Shown in pieces: positions 10,973-21,759 of a stretch of 64,000 bases of DNA (position 1 is the first letter of the stretch; every line of letters begins with the position of its first letter). The stretch lies in NCBI GenBank assembly GCA_028641055.1, contig CM054063.1:46315920-46379919 (forward strand). The letters run 5' to 3'. Both the position numbers and the translations under genes were made by a program. The notes beneath the pieces were generated by a model, which worked only from the letters and a program-made list of their open reading frames with translations, did no database searches and was not told where the DNA came from. The stretch comes from Alopecurus myosuroides (taxonomy: Eukaryota; Streptophyta; Magnoliopsida; Poales; Poaceae).

Positions 10973-12124
10973 ATGCAGACAAGCTTCTCTTCTCCCACGA
11001 TGCTAACTCTTGGAGAAACCATGGAGGTCGCGACGGACACTGCAATGAATGCCGAGGTGAGCGCATTAACTGCACACTTCCTTCTCCACCGCATTATCTC
11101 CAAGCTACCGCCTGCTGACAAGTTTCTCGTTGGCTTGCAGGGAAGCCAACAAGCATTCATGGCGGGAGGTCCCTTGTTCGACTGTAGCGACTTTGCTACC
11201 TCTCCAGGTCAAACGAACCAGCGTCAACGCCTACGCAACTATACGGTTAGTTCAAATCGAATAAGTTCAAGCAGCTTTTCCTTCTGCCTCCCTTTTTACT
11301 ATGCATCCTTCTGTCGTCACCCCTAGCCTTCATAGAATAAGGAGCAAGCTTACCCTCTGACCAATGGTCGAAGCTCACGTGAACGTAGTACTGCTGCCAG
11401 AATGCACAATACTTGTATTAGATAGCACCTAAAACTTGCATGTAGTAGCAAAACAACTATCCAGGAGTACATATAGTTTCATTACAAAAACCATTGCCAT
11501 GCAGCAAGATTTTCGGGCACAGTATGGGTTTACACAAGTTGGATGAAATGTAATCCATATGTTCTTATAGCTGAAAACAAAAAACATATAGATCGTTTAT
11601 GGTAGCCAAGATTTCAATCTTACGCTGGTTCTTCTGTACTGTGTATAGTGCTTGCCAAAAATTTCAAAATAAGCATAGGTTTCGATGCTGTAGGAGCAAG
11701 CCCGATGGGGAAAATAAAACAGCTAGTTTCTTATACTGTAGAAGTTGCATTGGTTTTTTCACTAAGACCTGGCCTCCGCACATTAAACGGTTTTTGCTTC
11801 ACCCCTTCTTTTTTTTCCATTGCAGCCAGTTCGTTTCGACATAGACGGGTCACTATCCACCGAAGGAGCGGCGCATGATCTCAGCCACCACGTGGCATCT
11901 AGTAGCGCCGCAATTCCTGTCTCTTTGCTCCAGGTACGATCTAGCAGCGCCGCAATTCCAACAATGCATTAGGCATTTTTTTTCCTATGTGGTTCCTGCA
12001 AGAAGAATAATAAAATCAACCACTACACGTGCAGATTGTTGGAGGAATGGCTAGTGTCCCGTGCTACGACCAAGGAGCGGTGCCCAACTACTCTCATATC
12101 TTGGGGCAACCACGAAGAACCCCG
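10973..12124 (+). CDS. Four phase-0 exons of an unrecognised gene, possibly the 5' part of the next one
   Basis: Exons 10973-11056, 11141-11245, 11826-11933 and 12035-12124 each begin after a good AG (GCTTGCAG, CATTGCAG, ACGTGCAG) and end before GT (GAG|GTGAGC, ACG|GTTAGT, CAG|GTACGA, CCG|GTAAGT). All are whole numbers of codons (28, 35, 36 and 30), so together they give 129 open residues starting MQTSFSSPTML. I see no known domain; the peptide is polar and rich in Ser, Ala and Gly. No stop ends the fourth exon, so it must continue. The exon at 13002 is also phase 0 and could be the next one, which would make this the true N-terminus of the coiled-coil gene, with 12669-12758 an alternative first exon. 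The function is unknown. Confidence 0.5.
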
Positions 12125-12534
12125 GTAAGTTCGTGTTATGGAGAGTGCACGCGCTCATCATTTTATGCATGATAGCTCCCTAACAGTATATTTTTAAAAA
12201 AAGTAAAAATTACTTTATATCGTGTCTTAAACATCGAAAACAACGAAATGCAGTGTAATACATTAAGTAACAATTTGCAGCGCAATAAGCTAATATTTGT
12301 CCAATGATGTTGACATGGGAACGATTTTTTAGTTTATTAGAAAAAAATAAAGACATGCACAACCCAGGCAAGTGGTCACTGGTCCGGCCCATTTTTTTTC
12401 TGCAACAGATTTGACCCCTACGAGACCAGTGCAGCCCGACATAGGATACAGCCCATTATATCTACCCATCAACGTAGCAGGCCCAACTATAATTATGTGA
12501 ACTTACTGTTTAGGGTTCCAACAGCCGAACACTG

Positions 12535-12543
12535 CATATAAAG
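12535..12543 (+). promoter_or_regulatory. TATA box before the coiled-coil protein gene
   Basis: CATATAAAG lies about 130 bases upstream of the ATG at 12669, followed by a CA-rich leader. It supports a transcription start inside what would otherwise be an intron of a longer gene. Confidence 0.5.
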
Positions 12544-12668
12544 AGCACACCCCACCGCCCAAGGCTGCACGCACTTGCCAGATCCATCCTAGCCCCGCGA
12601 TCTAAACCTTTTAGTGCTCTCTAAGGAGATAAGGCAAGGAGTAATCTCCAGAAAATCAACCCTTGGAG

Positions 12669-15225
12669 ATGTCCGGCTCGAAGAGTAGGTCTAGAGGGTT
12701 GCCCTCCATTTTTCCCTGGATTCAGAGGCAGAGCCTCCAGTTCATCTTCGTTGTTAAGGTTCTTCTCCCATCTCCAACCTTTCTCAGTTTCAATCTGCTA
12801 AGGATTTGCGCCTCGCGGGAACTAATTGATTTCTACATATCCGTATTTTTTCTAACTACAAATTTCCCCTAGAGTCGCTGGTTTTCCAAACAGAAAATAT
12901 AACCGTACTTCCCAAACTGATTACACTTGGTTTACTTTTCCCCTCTAGCAATTAACCCAATATGTGGAGCGTCATGGTTTGTTTCTGTTTTCTTTCCGCA
13001 GGTGGAACCTTCAGATGTCAACCAACTTAGGATGCTACCAGACAGCTTGCCAGCAGGAACTCACACGGATCATATGGGTGCTAGCGTACGTTCTAATTAG
13101 AACCCATAAAACATCTAGATTGTGTAAGTTTTTATTAAGCGAACCGAGGACATAGATTAACTGCAAGCTTTTCTTCTCGTTGTCATGTAACAGCAGGGCC
13201 TAGAAGAGGAAGGTGGTGCCAGCTACAGCACCCCTGCAGCTGCAATGAGGGGATTCGATATAGGAGCAATAAGAGATGTTACTGAGCGGCTGTGCAAGTT
13301 CGCCGACACAATGATGCAGCTCGAAGAGTCTAGGCAGCGTAGGCACGAAGAATCGTGCAAACAAATGGAGGCAGCAGCAAAACTCATGTCGGATTACGTT
13401 GCAGCCCAGACGCAGAGAGCTGTTGCTAAGCTAGAAAGAATAAACTATGACCGCAAGCTAGACTTAGGTAAGAAACAATATAAACAGTTGCATCGCGCTG
13501 ACGACTCCCCTCCATGTTTTTTTATATGATTGCTCTGATAAGGGTCATAGTAGGTGAAGTTAGACTGTTTGTTGTTCTATCTTAACTAATGAATAACTGA
13601 TCCTGGTTATGGGCTTGCGCAGAATTGAAGCTTGCCACTGGAGCTGCTGCGGCGAATGATCCTCATTTCAACTGGATGTTCGGTCACGGGGTAGCCCCTC
13701 GCGCTGGCAAGAGGAAAACTTTGGCTGGACAGAGCAAATTCGACAAGATAAAAACTGCTGTCAGAACCAATTCTCTTTGGTTTCTACTGGACGCTACTGA
13801 GCAAGAACTGTCACAGTAAGTTCCAGGCCGAGTATTACCTAGTTCACTTTCCATATCTAGAAAGGAAAAAAGTTTTCTATTTTCCCCCTAGCAATTTAGA
13901 CTAGCTGAAGTAACGTTTAATGTAATATCCAACTAGACACAATTTTTTGTATTGACGCTTTTGCTTGTTATGTCTACTAGGCCGTTCATCCAGCTCAACG
14001 ACACTCCTCGTGTGTCACTCGATGGATTTTACGTTAAGAAATTTCTCATGGGAGAGGTAGACGTCGTACCGGGTTTGGTGTTTGGTTTGGTGAGAACTCT
14101 GCGTAAGGAAGAGAATCTCCGTTACCCCGGCGCACAAGGAGAGTGTCATTACGTCGACCACAGATGGGCGGTAAGTTAGGACAGAATTTAAATTAAAAAA
14201 TTTATCAGTACAAACTTTATGATGTATGACATGGTTTAAATTTTCTCACGTCTTTGCTTACTTGTTTTGTGGTTGCTACAAAAAAACAGGAAGAAGTAAT
14301 GGCACCTGGTTCAACTGTTGATCGTTGCGAGGCAATCTTCACACAACCCATGCTTCAGTACGCATTGGGAGGATGCACAAGGGTATACAAAATTCTTATT
14401 CTGCCTCTCGGCTAATGTAGTTAAATTTCAGCTCTCATAACACCAAGTTTTATTTTTTGCCTCGCGTGTCAAGTAACTAGAAAACCTACTTATTTTTTAA
14501 CTGACACAATTTCTATTACACCAAACAGGTAGTCGCATTCGTTTTACTGGCTGATGGGCTAGCATCTGTATCCATAGACTTTAAGAAGGCTGTAACCATG
14601 CTGATTCATCCAGCAGTCGTATGTGCTGCGCCCGCTCAAGTTCTAGCCGCCCACTATGCGATGATGAACACGCTTACATTGGCTGCCCAGACTCATATGA
14701 GTCATTTGGGCCAAGTGGAAGTACCCCGCAAGACTTGGAACTACGACGTCGCCCTTAGGGGTGGTCCTCCACACTTTCCGTAAGGATTCTTTGGCGTTAT
14801 TCAGTCTCTACTTATAGTTTTTGCTTGCCGCAAATACGAACAGTTTTACCAATCTACATGTTTCTCAGGAATGACATGGGCACAGCGACTGCATTCTACA
14901 GTATACCCAAAGACTCCCAGTTCATGGTAAGCACATAAAGAACAATATACTCTAATACATTTTGTACTTATCAAACTGCAAACTAATACTAGTAAGCTGT
15001 GCATGTCTTTACCTGGAGCATGTGAGCCACGAGACACTGCTTCTGGCCAAACAAACCTTTGTGTATGGTTTACAGAGGTTCTGCTTCCCGGTCACCAAGC
15101 AAAACATAAGGAGGTCAACCAGGAGGAAGTTAGTTACAAGGGACGAGAGTGGGAGATTCCATATAGTTGATGATGGCGCTGGGGCATCACACAGCCAGGC
15201 AGCCTCACATGGCAGCGCCGCGTAG
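12669..15225 (+). CDS. Unrecognised nine-exon protein with a central coiled coil
   Basis: I do not recognise this family. Nine exons (12669-12758, 13002-13085, 13197-13467, 13623-13815, 13981-14170, 14290-14382, 14529-14779, 14869-14926, 15076-15225) have GT-AG borders and compatible phases, and encode 459 residues without a break. Residues ~80-148 are charged and heptad-like, rich in Glu, Arg, Gln and Met, probably a coiled coil. Residues ~165-190 are basic (GKRKTLAGQSKFDKIK). The region ~215-400 is a mixed alpha/beta domain with short motifs CHYVDHRW and LGGCTRVVAFVLLADG, and an Ala-rich helix around CAAPAQVLAAHYAMM. The tail (~410-459) has an Arg-rich RRSTRRK and ends in Ser/Ala/His-rich sequence, compatible with a nuclear protein. 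It lies between RPA32-like and FAR1-like genes. Intact splicing argues for a working gene. The first exon is the least certain part: the start could instead be at 10973. Confidence 0.65.
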
Positions 15226-15559
15226 GATTGATTATCAGGACCACCTAAAAATTCCGAGTTGATGCATAAGGGAACTAGAGTCTATCTTCTAGTTATTTTG
15301 GGCTGCTTAGATTCTCTGCCCCCATCCAAACACCGTGTGCCGTACTCTAAAATTCTCATAATGTTGGCTATCCTGGCCTGGACTTTAGGTTTGTAACCGT
15401 GATCCGGCTATATTTTGTAACCGTATGAACCAGTACAACCCAAATTACCTGCATGCTGTCGTGACCTCAGTTTTCCTAAAAAACAGGTGCATGCAGTACA
15501 TAATTGTTCTAGCAGATCCTCTTTATTACATTGCCTGTCTATTTAGAAATTAGAACTAA
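15226..15559. other. Shared 3' flank of two convergent genes
   Basis: No coding frame is supported. The coiled-coil gene ends at 15225 (+) and the GRF gene ends at 15560 (-), so both 3' untranslated regions must lie here. Confidence 0.5.
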
Positions 15560-16025
15560 TCAGACACGGGCAGCTATCCAGAGGCAAACAAGCAGCACGA
15601 GGAAGAAAATGTTTCTTATGTATACCAACTCCTGCCTAATATCATCTAGCTTGTAGTTGCCATCTGATATTTTGGATGGGCGTTGAGAATTACATCCCAG
15701 CTTGTCATTCTTGTTTCCTCCATATTTTCTGTCTGACATTTCGTCCTCCCAAGCAAAAAAATCGCACCTCTACTTGGAGCAAAAAACGGAACGTTAAAAT
15801 CGATGGAAAATAAGATACCAAGAAAAATAATTGAATGCTTCGACTACATATTATTATGCTTGTTTGTTTTACCTTCTGCATGGCACACTTGAGGAAAATC
15901 CTCCCTGGATTGGCTCTAGTTCCTGATATCCACATGTCTGCATTCTCAAGGCAGAAACAGTTGAATCTTGAACGGCCAAGGTAGCTCTCACTGCCTGCAT
16001 AGTTGAGTTTCGACATGTCGGACAT
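15560..16025 (-). CDS. GRF-type zinc-finger protein with C-terminal membrane helix
   Basis: Two coding exons, 16025-15873 and 15769-15560, join in phase 0 to 120 residues. The acceptor is the second of two adjacent AGs (CCAAGTAG|AGG); using the first would bring in a stop at once. Residues ~23-62 carry the GRF zinc-finger signature: CFC near the start (23-25), then SGTRANPGRIFLKC (34-47), then RCDFFAWEDE straight after the splice. GRF fingers of APE2, NEIL3 and topoisomerase III bind single-stranded DNA. Small plant members often end in one hydrophobic helix, as here (about residues 102-119, FFLVLLVCLWIAARV near the end). A leader intron is likely (donor near 16110, acceptor just before 16030), and a CTATAAAAC TATA box sits at 16185-16192. 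The gene lies downstream of the FAR1-like gene on the same strand. The function in this setting is inferred. Confidence 0.8.
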
Positions 16026-16184
16026 GGAGACCTGCAGAAATAAGGAGTGGATCTAGTCAAGTGGAAAAGGAAAAAAAAACCAATTTGGTAGCAACGAGTG
16101 CTATAGAGGAAGCTACCTGCTGTTTCCGAACAGAACAAGAATGGTGTGGTACAATGCATTCAGTAGGGGGTGTGGGGGTGGGGG

Positions 16185-16192
16185 TTTTATAG
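16185..16192 (-). promoter_or_regulatory. TATA box of the GRF zinc-finger gene
   Basis: On the minus strand the sequence reads CTATAAAAC about 165 bases before the ATG at 16025, leaving room for the leader and its intron. Confidence 0.55.
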
Positions 16193-16565
16193 GGTAAGAA
16201 TGCTGACCAGCAACGGCTAGTTATAGCGCATGACCGTTGCTCCATTGGTAGCACTGATCTGCCCAATGGTTTTTTCCCTCGCCCCAGCCCTTGTAGTAAT
16301 AACGTTTTCTCCAATAAATAGGCAAAAAAAGAAAAATGCTATACTGCCTTGCTTTAAGTATGAGTTTGGGAGAGGAAAATAGTCTACATACACGCAACAA
16401 AAATTTCAAAGAAATGAACGATCGGTAGACAGTCTGGCATGTGAAATAAAATATAGTGGACAGGCTTATGGAATTGGAATAAAAGGTACATGTCTGCCAA
16501 TTACACCATTGCTACAACATAGTGCGTACAAAGAGTAGAAAAATACTACTAAAATCGAGTACTAG

Positions 16566-19527
16566 CTACTTTGCGACATATGTCGACTTCCTACCGCACG
16601 TGGACCTGTTGTGCCCGTACTCTCCGCAGCTCTTGCAGCTCCTGCGTTTAGCCGCTCGAACATCCTCCTCTTCTTCGGCTACGCATTCGCCTGTTTTGTG
16701 CTCGGTTGAACCGCAACATCCGCAGTGGTCAACTATGTAAACACCTGACTTGAGGAACCTGGTCGATCGACGCGGATAGTCCGACCCAGCAAGGTTGTTC
16801 TTTTTTTTGTTCACTGTTTGCTTCTTGCTTGCTCCTGGGGACTCTATTGGAGATTTGAACCTCAACTCCTTCGGCCTTCCTCGGGAGCGAACTCGAGGCG
16901 GTGCAGCCATAGCAGAGTCGAACTGCAATATATCACTCCCTCCCCCCTCTGCCGTTTGCACAGCGAACTGTAAAGACTGTGGGTCTCTAACCGTCATAGC
17001 TGCGATTGCAGCTTTTGCATGGCTCATGTAATCAACAGCTAATTCGAATGCTTGACGGGAAGCCGTGCCCATCAATACAAGCTCCATGGCCGAGGCGTGC
17101 AACAGACCGTGCATGGTAGCATAGTCTGCGCTAAGTTTAGCCGCATCACTGTATCCTGGTATGCAGTTATCAGCACCTTCCCTTGCAGTTACTGTCCACC
17201 TCTTCAGTACAAGGCTCTCTGGGAGCTCCAACGCGCCAACATGCACTAGGACCTGAGAAAAGATGGATCTCATTGTTACACGGTTCATATAAGGTATAGT
17301 AACGAGGGATCAACCGCAAAAGAACGGTACAGGTCCTCACCTTTAGAACATGACGGCAGGGGATGCCTGAGTGATCAAAGCTACGGCATGAGCAATTCAA
17401 GAATTTCATTCCTTCGTCGCACTGGACGATATACTCAAGCACTCCAGCTCCGGATGACACGCTGGTGCGGGCGTATTTCAGAAGGTAGCTATTGGTGTCA
17501 TCGGCCTTCGAGCAAATGAATGAGCCGGACCTAAATAATTCTCTGAAAAAACGCTCGAACATTGCCCTAGTGTACACACGACTAGCGTGTTTCTCAATTG
17601 GGAAACCAGCCCGGAGCAAGAAATTCACCTGGATAACGAGGGGAATCGTTGTCGATTAGATAGAAAACAAAACAGGAATAGGAACATAAATTAAATTGTG
17701 AACGTTTTTTTTCCTTTCCCATACCTGCTTCGTGGCATGTTCCTCGCGTCCCTCGTCAGCCACACGGTCGGTTACAAGCCTGTCAAATTGAGTTACAAAT
17801 AAATGCATAGGTGCCGAACGCGGGATGTATGTTTTCAAAACATGGTTTGCACTCTCGCTGCGCTGGGTACTAGTCATACCGGCACAGAAAGTGTCCCTAA
17901 AATATGGTTTCGCCCACATTTCCCTATTTTCATAGGCACGCGCAAGAAATTCGTTTTCTTGCAGCGAGTGGGCTACAATAATCTCAATCCAGCGGGCCTC
18001 GAACTCATCAGGGCAAACAATCTGATCCAATAATTCATGTAAGTCTCGTTTAAAAGAAGAGTTCTTCGAGTAAATGGAGCCAAGGGACTCCTTGGCTTTC
18101 TTTAGCACATGCCACTTGCACCAGCGATGCCGAGTTCTGGGCAATTCAACCTCGATTGCAACTTTCATTTGGTGGCACTGATCTGTACATTATGCATTAT
18201 ATGTTTTAGTGAAATTAAAAGTGTAGCTTGCTAACAATAATTAATAAAAGCCATGCGTCGTATGTGAATGATTGCTAGTAATATTGTAATACAAGCATAC
18301 TACATAAATCAAGCGAGGTGTGCACTTACCGGTCAAAATTGTTTTCGGCGCTACTCCACCCATTGCGACGACGAAGTTTCTGAAAGTCCACTTGAATGCA
18401 TCTATGGTTTCTTCGGTCAGTAGCACACCACCAAAAATTATACTCTGGAAGTGGTGGTTTACGCCAACAAACAAACCAAACGGCAGGTTGTACAGGTTAG
18501 TTCTGTAGGTGGTATCAAAGGTGACGACGTCGCCAAATGACGCATAATCAATCCTACTACATCCATGAGCGAAAAACATAGATCTAACCCTTTTTTTCTC
18601 ATCTAGGTCCATAGCAACCACGAAACCAGGGTCTCTTTTTTTAATACCTATGAAGACCTCGATTGTTTTTTCCATGTCCCCTTCTATGGATTCTTGAGCT
18701 AATTTTGCACAGAGTGTACGGACGGACTGCCTGCTGAAAGGGACGTATGAGTCCGATCTGTGGACTGAACCCACTATTGAACACACCCTAGACAACTGGA
18801 CATTGTTAGATCTAAGGTGACGAACAAGCTCACGTGTGCTACTATCAATGCGGCTGTGTGAAGGCCATCTACGTTTCTCTCCGCAAGAAATTGACATTGG
18901 GTGGCTATGTTCGGGAATGAAACGCTTTACAAACCACGAATCATCGTCAGCCCTCATAAGAGATAACATGCAGGCGCAAGAACATCTTGATGAGCGGCTA
19001 CCCTCATTTTTGTCGACCCCCTGAAAATGATATAAACCATATGCTATTTCAAACACAAAATCTGGACGTAAAGCATGGGTAGTTATAACGAATTCAAGAC
19101 ACAAACCAAAAAGTCGGTCTGCAATATTGGATTTACCTCACAGGCGCAGACTATGTCTTGACGCGTTTTTTTTTTCGCACTGTTTATCCTGCTCCGACCG
19201 TATCGCACTCCGAAACCTTCCTCCCATGAGTACATGTTGAAGAACTCGTAAGCCTCCTCGATGGACTGATACACCTGCCCTAATGAAGGCAAGAATATGC
19301 ATTTCTCGCCTCTCGACGATGACTCCCGCAAGGCCTTCTCAACAGCGCCGTAGTTCCATGATGCAGGCAGCCGAGCTCCAGCCGGCAGCCTGTTCGTTAA
19401 TGACCAATAAAGAATTCAACTAGTCATGAAACGGGTAGAAACTGAGAAATATTGTCTGAAACAATAGATTTTTTTTAAAAAAAAAGCTAAGTAGTTCTAA
19501 CCCATCGTCGACGTGCTGTTCTTCCAT
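16566..19527 (-). CDS. FRS-like: FAR1/FHY3-related protein (MULE transposase-derived)
   Basis: Six exons (19527-19502, 19389-19137, 19020-18330, 18182-17725, 17628-17341, 17252-16566) join in frame to 800 residues with no stop. FAR1/FHY3 proteins are transcription factors derived from Mutator-like transposases. The N-terminal FAR1 DNA-binding domain spans ~45-135 (FFNMYSWEEGFGVRYG; Cys 90, 92 and 106-110, His 131 and 133). The MULE transposase core runs from ~250: FGDVVTFDTTYRTN puts the first catalytic Asp at 262, TDQCHQM the second at 324, and RSESAN lies downstream. The SWIM zinc finger is Cys555, Cys557, Cys567, His569 (CSC...IPCRH). The C-terminus adds two CX2CX4HX4C zinc knuckles (749-762 and 778-791), which many FRS proteins lack. 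Length and all domains are complete, so it is either a domesticated FRS gene or an active MULE transposase. The first exon codes only 8 residues plus two bases, yet its phase fits exactly. Confidence 0.92.
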
Positions 19528-20531
19528 GCGGCCTAGCTCAATCCAACTTGTATCAGCTGGGATGCACTTCTTTGCTATGCTCTATCTTCTAGTAGTTGTG
19601 TTAAAAGCGAGTGTTCCTTTTGTTCACCCGCACTCCAGCTTTATACACATAGGGATAGGGGGATGTTTCACGGGTTTTTGGCCGGGTTCCCGCGCACTAG
19701 AGACTAATGCCTAGTGTGATACGCATGTTATGAAAAAAACGCGGGAGAAGAAATCGGTATATAGAACTTGCCGCCAAAAGATCGTTGCTGGATGCAAGCA
19801 AAACAATGGTCGTTTTTTTTTCCAAGCAGTCGTTTCTTTTCTATCCTTGGGCGTCGTCTCTCTGACGGACGTAGTCTTTTTTTTCCCAACCGTCCTCGTT
19901 TTTTAAAGTAGTACCAACGTTTTCGCCCCAGCCACATCCATTTTTCTCCCCCATGTCATTGGGCCGTCTAAAAAAATGCCAGCCGAAAGGGAAAAAACAC
20001 CTTGGCTGGTATGATTTCAAGTTCCTACCCTAGCTTCGAATGCAGCAGTGTCTTGGTCCTCTCTGAAATCATAACTCGAACGGACGGCACAAAGTCCACA
20101 CATGTAATCTAGCTCACGGTGAGGGTTGCCCGTCTATGCATGTAAACGGCATCGTCTGTAGGGATCTCATCTAGATAACATGTGTACACGAAATCCAACG
20201 ATCGGGAAGCCATGCGTAGCTACCACCCTAGGTAGCAAATCCGCGTCCATATATATATATATATATATGATGTAGTACGGGTCTCCTGTGGTCTGTAGAT
20301 CGAGTACGTTTATATGTATATATTTATGTGTTCATGTTTAAGTATGATGTGAGCAAGATTTCATTGTGATCTCTGTATATTTCTCTCATTTGCATAGGTG
20401 AACAATAGTACTAGCACTAGATATGTAAACAAGTTGAGAAATAACCGAACACAATGGTGCGGAGATATACCCCGAAGTTCACTTTCCAATGGAAGCTAAT
20501 CATCGTTGGGCTCCAAATAGAGGGTTCACTT
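19528..20531. other. Upstream flank of the FAR1-like gene; no other gene seen
   Basis: This is T-tract-rich sequence like that at the left edge. It includes a short AT microsatellite at about 20249-20268. No coding frame is supported. Confidence 0.5.
20249..20268. repeat. (AT)n microsatellite
   Basis: About ten uninterrupted AT units. Confidence 0.9.
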
Positions 20532-20577
20532 TCCAAATACATGGCATAGTTTGTTATAATGAGCCCATATTGCATGC

Positions 20578-21040
20578 AGCAACCCGCGTAGACAGGATGG
20601 CTCTTAATTTCCCCCCAACTGAGACTCTTGGTTAAACCGGTGCTCCGCGATGACATGCGTGCAAGAGTAGCATACACGTGTTACTCTCCCGCTCTCTTGC
20701 AGTGCCTCGTCCGCTCTAGTATAAACATATCCATCTGGTTCTCCAAGGCAAGTCTCCAATGCATCGTCTGAGTGCAGTCTGCGCTTCAAGTCCGAGTCGC
20801 CAAGGTTGAAGCCCTCGGCAACGCGCAGGTGACCACCATTGTGGCTCTTCCTACCCACACATTTTCTTGCGAATTTTTTCCATCAGCCTTGGGGCACTTC
20901 TCTTGTACACCAACCAGTTAGTTTAGCCATTTTCATTACGATTGCCGACTTCTACTTCTGCCTGCTATATATTTTTGTGCCGATGAATCCTTACATGTCG
21001 TCTGCAACTCTGTCTCTAAAACCAAATCCTCGTTCGGTAC
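20578..21040. other. ~460-bp insertion within a repeat unit
   Basis: The tandem unit breaks after CCATATTGCA and resumes at CACAAACATGC. The inserted piece is more GC-rich than the unit and carries an 84-codon minus frame (20858-20604), Gly/Asp/Arg-rich with CYSC and TRADEAL motifs and no domain I recognise. No terminal inverted repeats are evident. It may be a captured exon or a small non-autonomous element. Confidence 0.45.
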
Positions 21041-21759
21041 ACAAACATGCATCTTGGAAGCACGGACAATGTTGACGAAGAAATTTATTTTTTTAACTTA
21101 ATAAAAAAACCATTTTCCATTTTTGGAGTGTCAGAAATGGTTTTTTTGTGAAGGACCTACCACAAACATGTTGAAAAACTTGGGGCTTAATTTTTTTTTA
21201 ACATGCTAGGACATGTGATACAACCAAATAAATAATCTGTTTTCTAAGAAAAGATTTCCATCCATCTCTTTTGAAAACCACAAGTTTCTGCCGATTCAGG
21301 TGTAAACGGGACAAATTTGAACTACAGGTGCCTCGTAACTTGCTCATAAATTTTGGCAAAAATCATTTTTAGGCACCTAACTACCCATTTCAATAGAGAT
21401 CCATAGTGAGTTTCTGAATATACAACGCCTAACTAAGAACGGTCATGCCCGCCATCTTGACTTTCTCCTAAAACGGGCCGAGAAAATTCCAGTAAATTCA
21501 AAAAAACCCTAAATAATGCGAGACCTTCGCCTGGTGTCATTACATATGTACTAGTATCCACCAAAAATAGTAAACTTGGAATACGACAGTTCTGTTGAAA
21601 AAGTGTTCACAAAAAAGAGCTATCTCCTCCTAACATTTTAGGGTTTCGGTTCAAATGACGGGTGTTATGGCCAAATACATGGCATAGTTTGTTATAATGA
21701 GCCCATATTGCACACAAACATGCATCTTGGAAGCACGGACAATGGTGACGACGGAATTT

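Noticed and set aside
240..20010. Terminal inverted repeats enclosing the gene island
   Set aside because: T-rich ends look alike in composition but both show T-runs on the same strand, which is not an inverted arrangement; no clear pair was found by eye.
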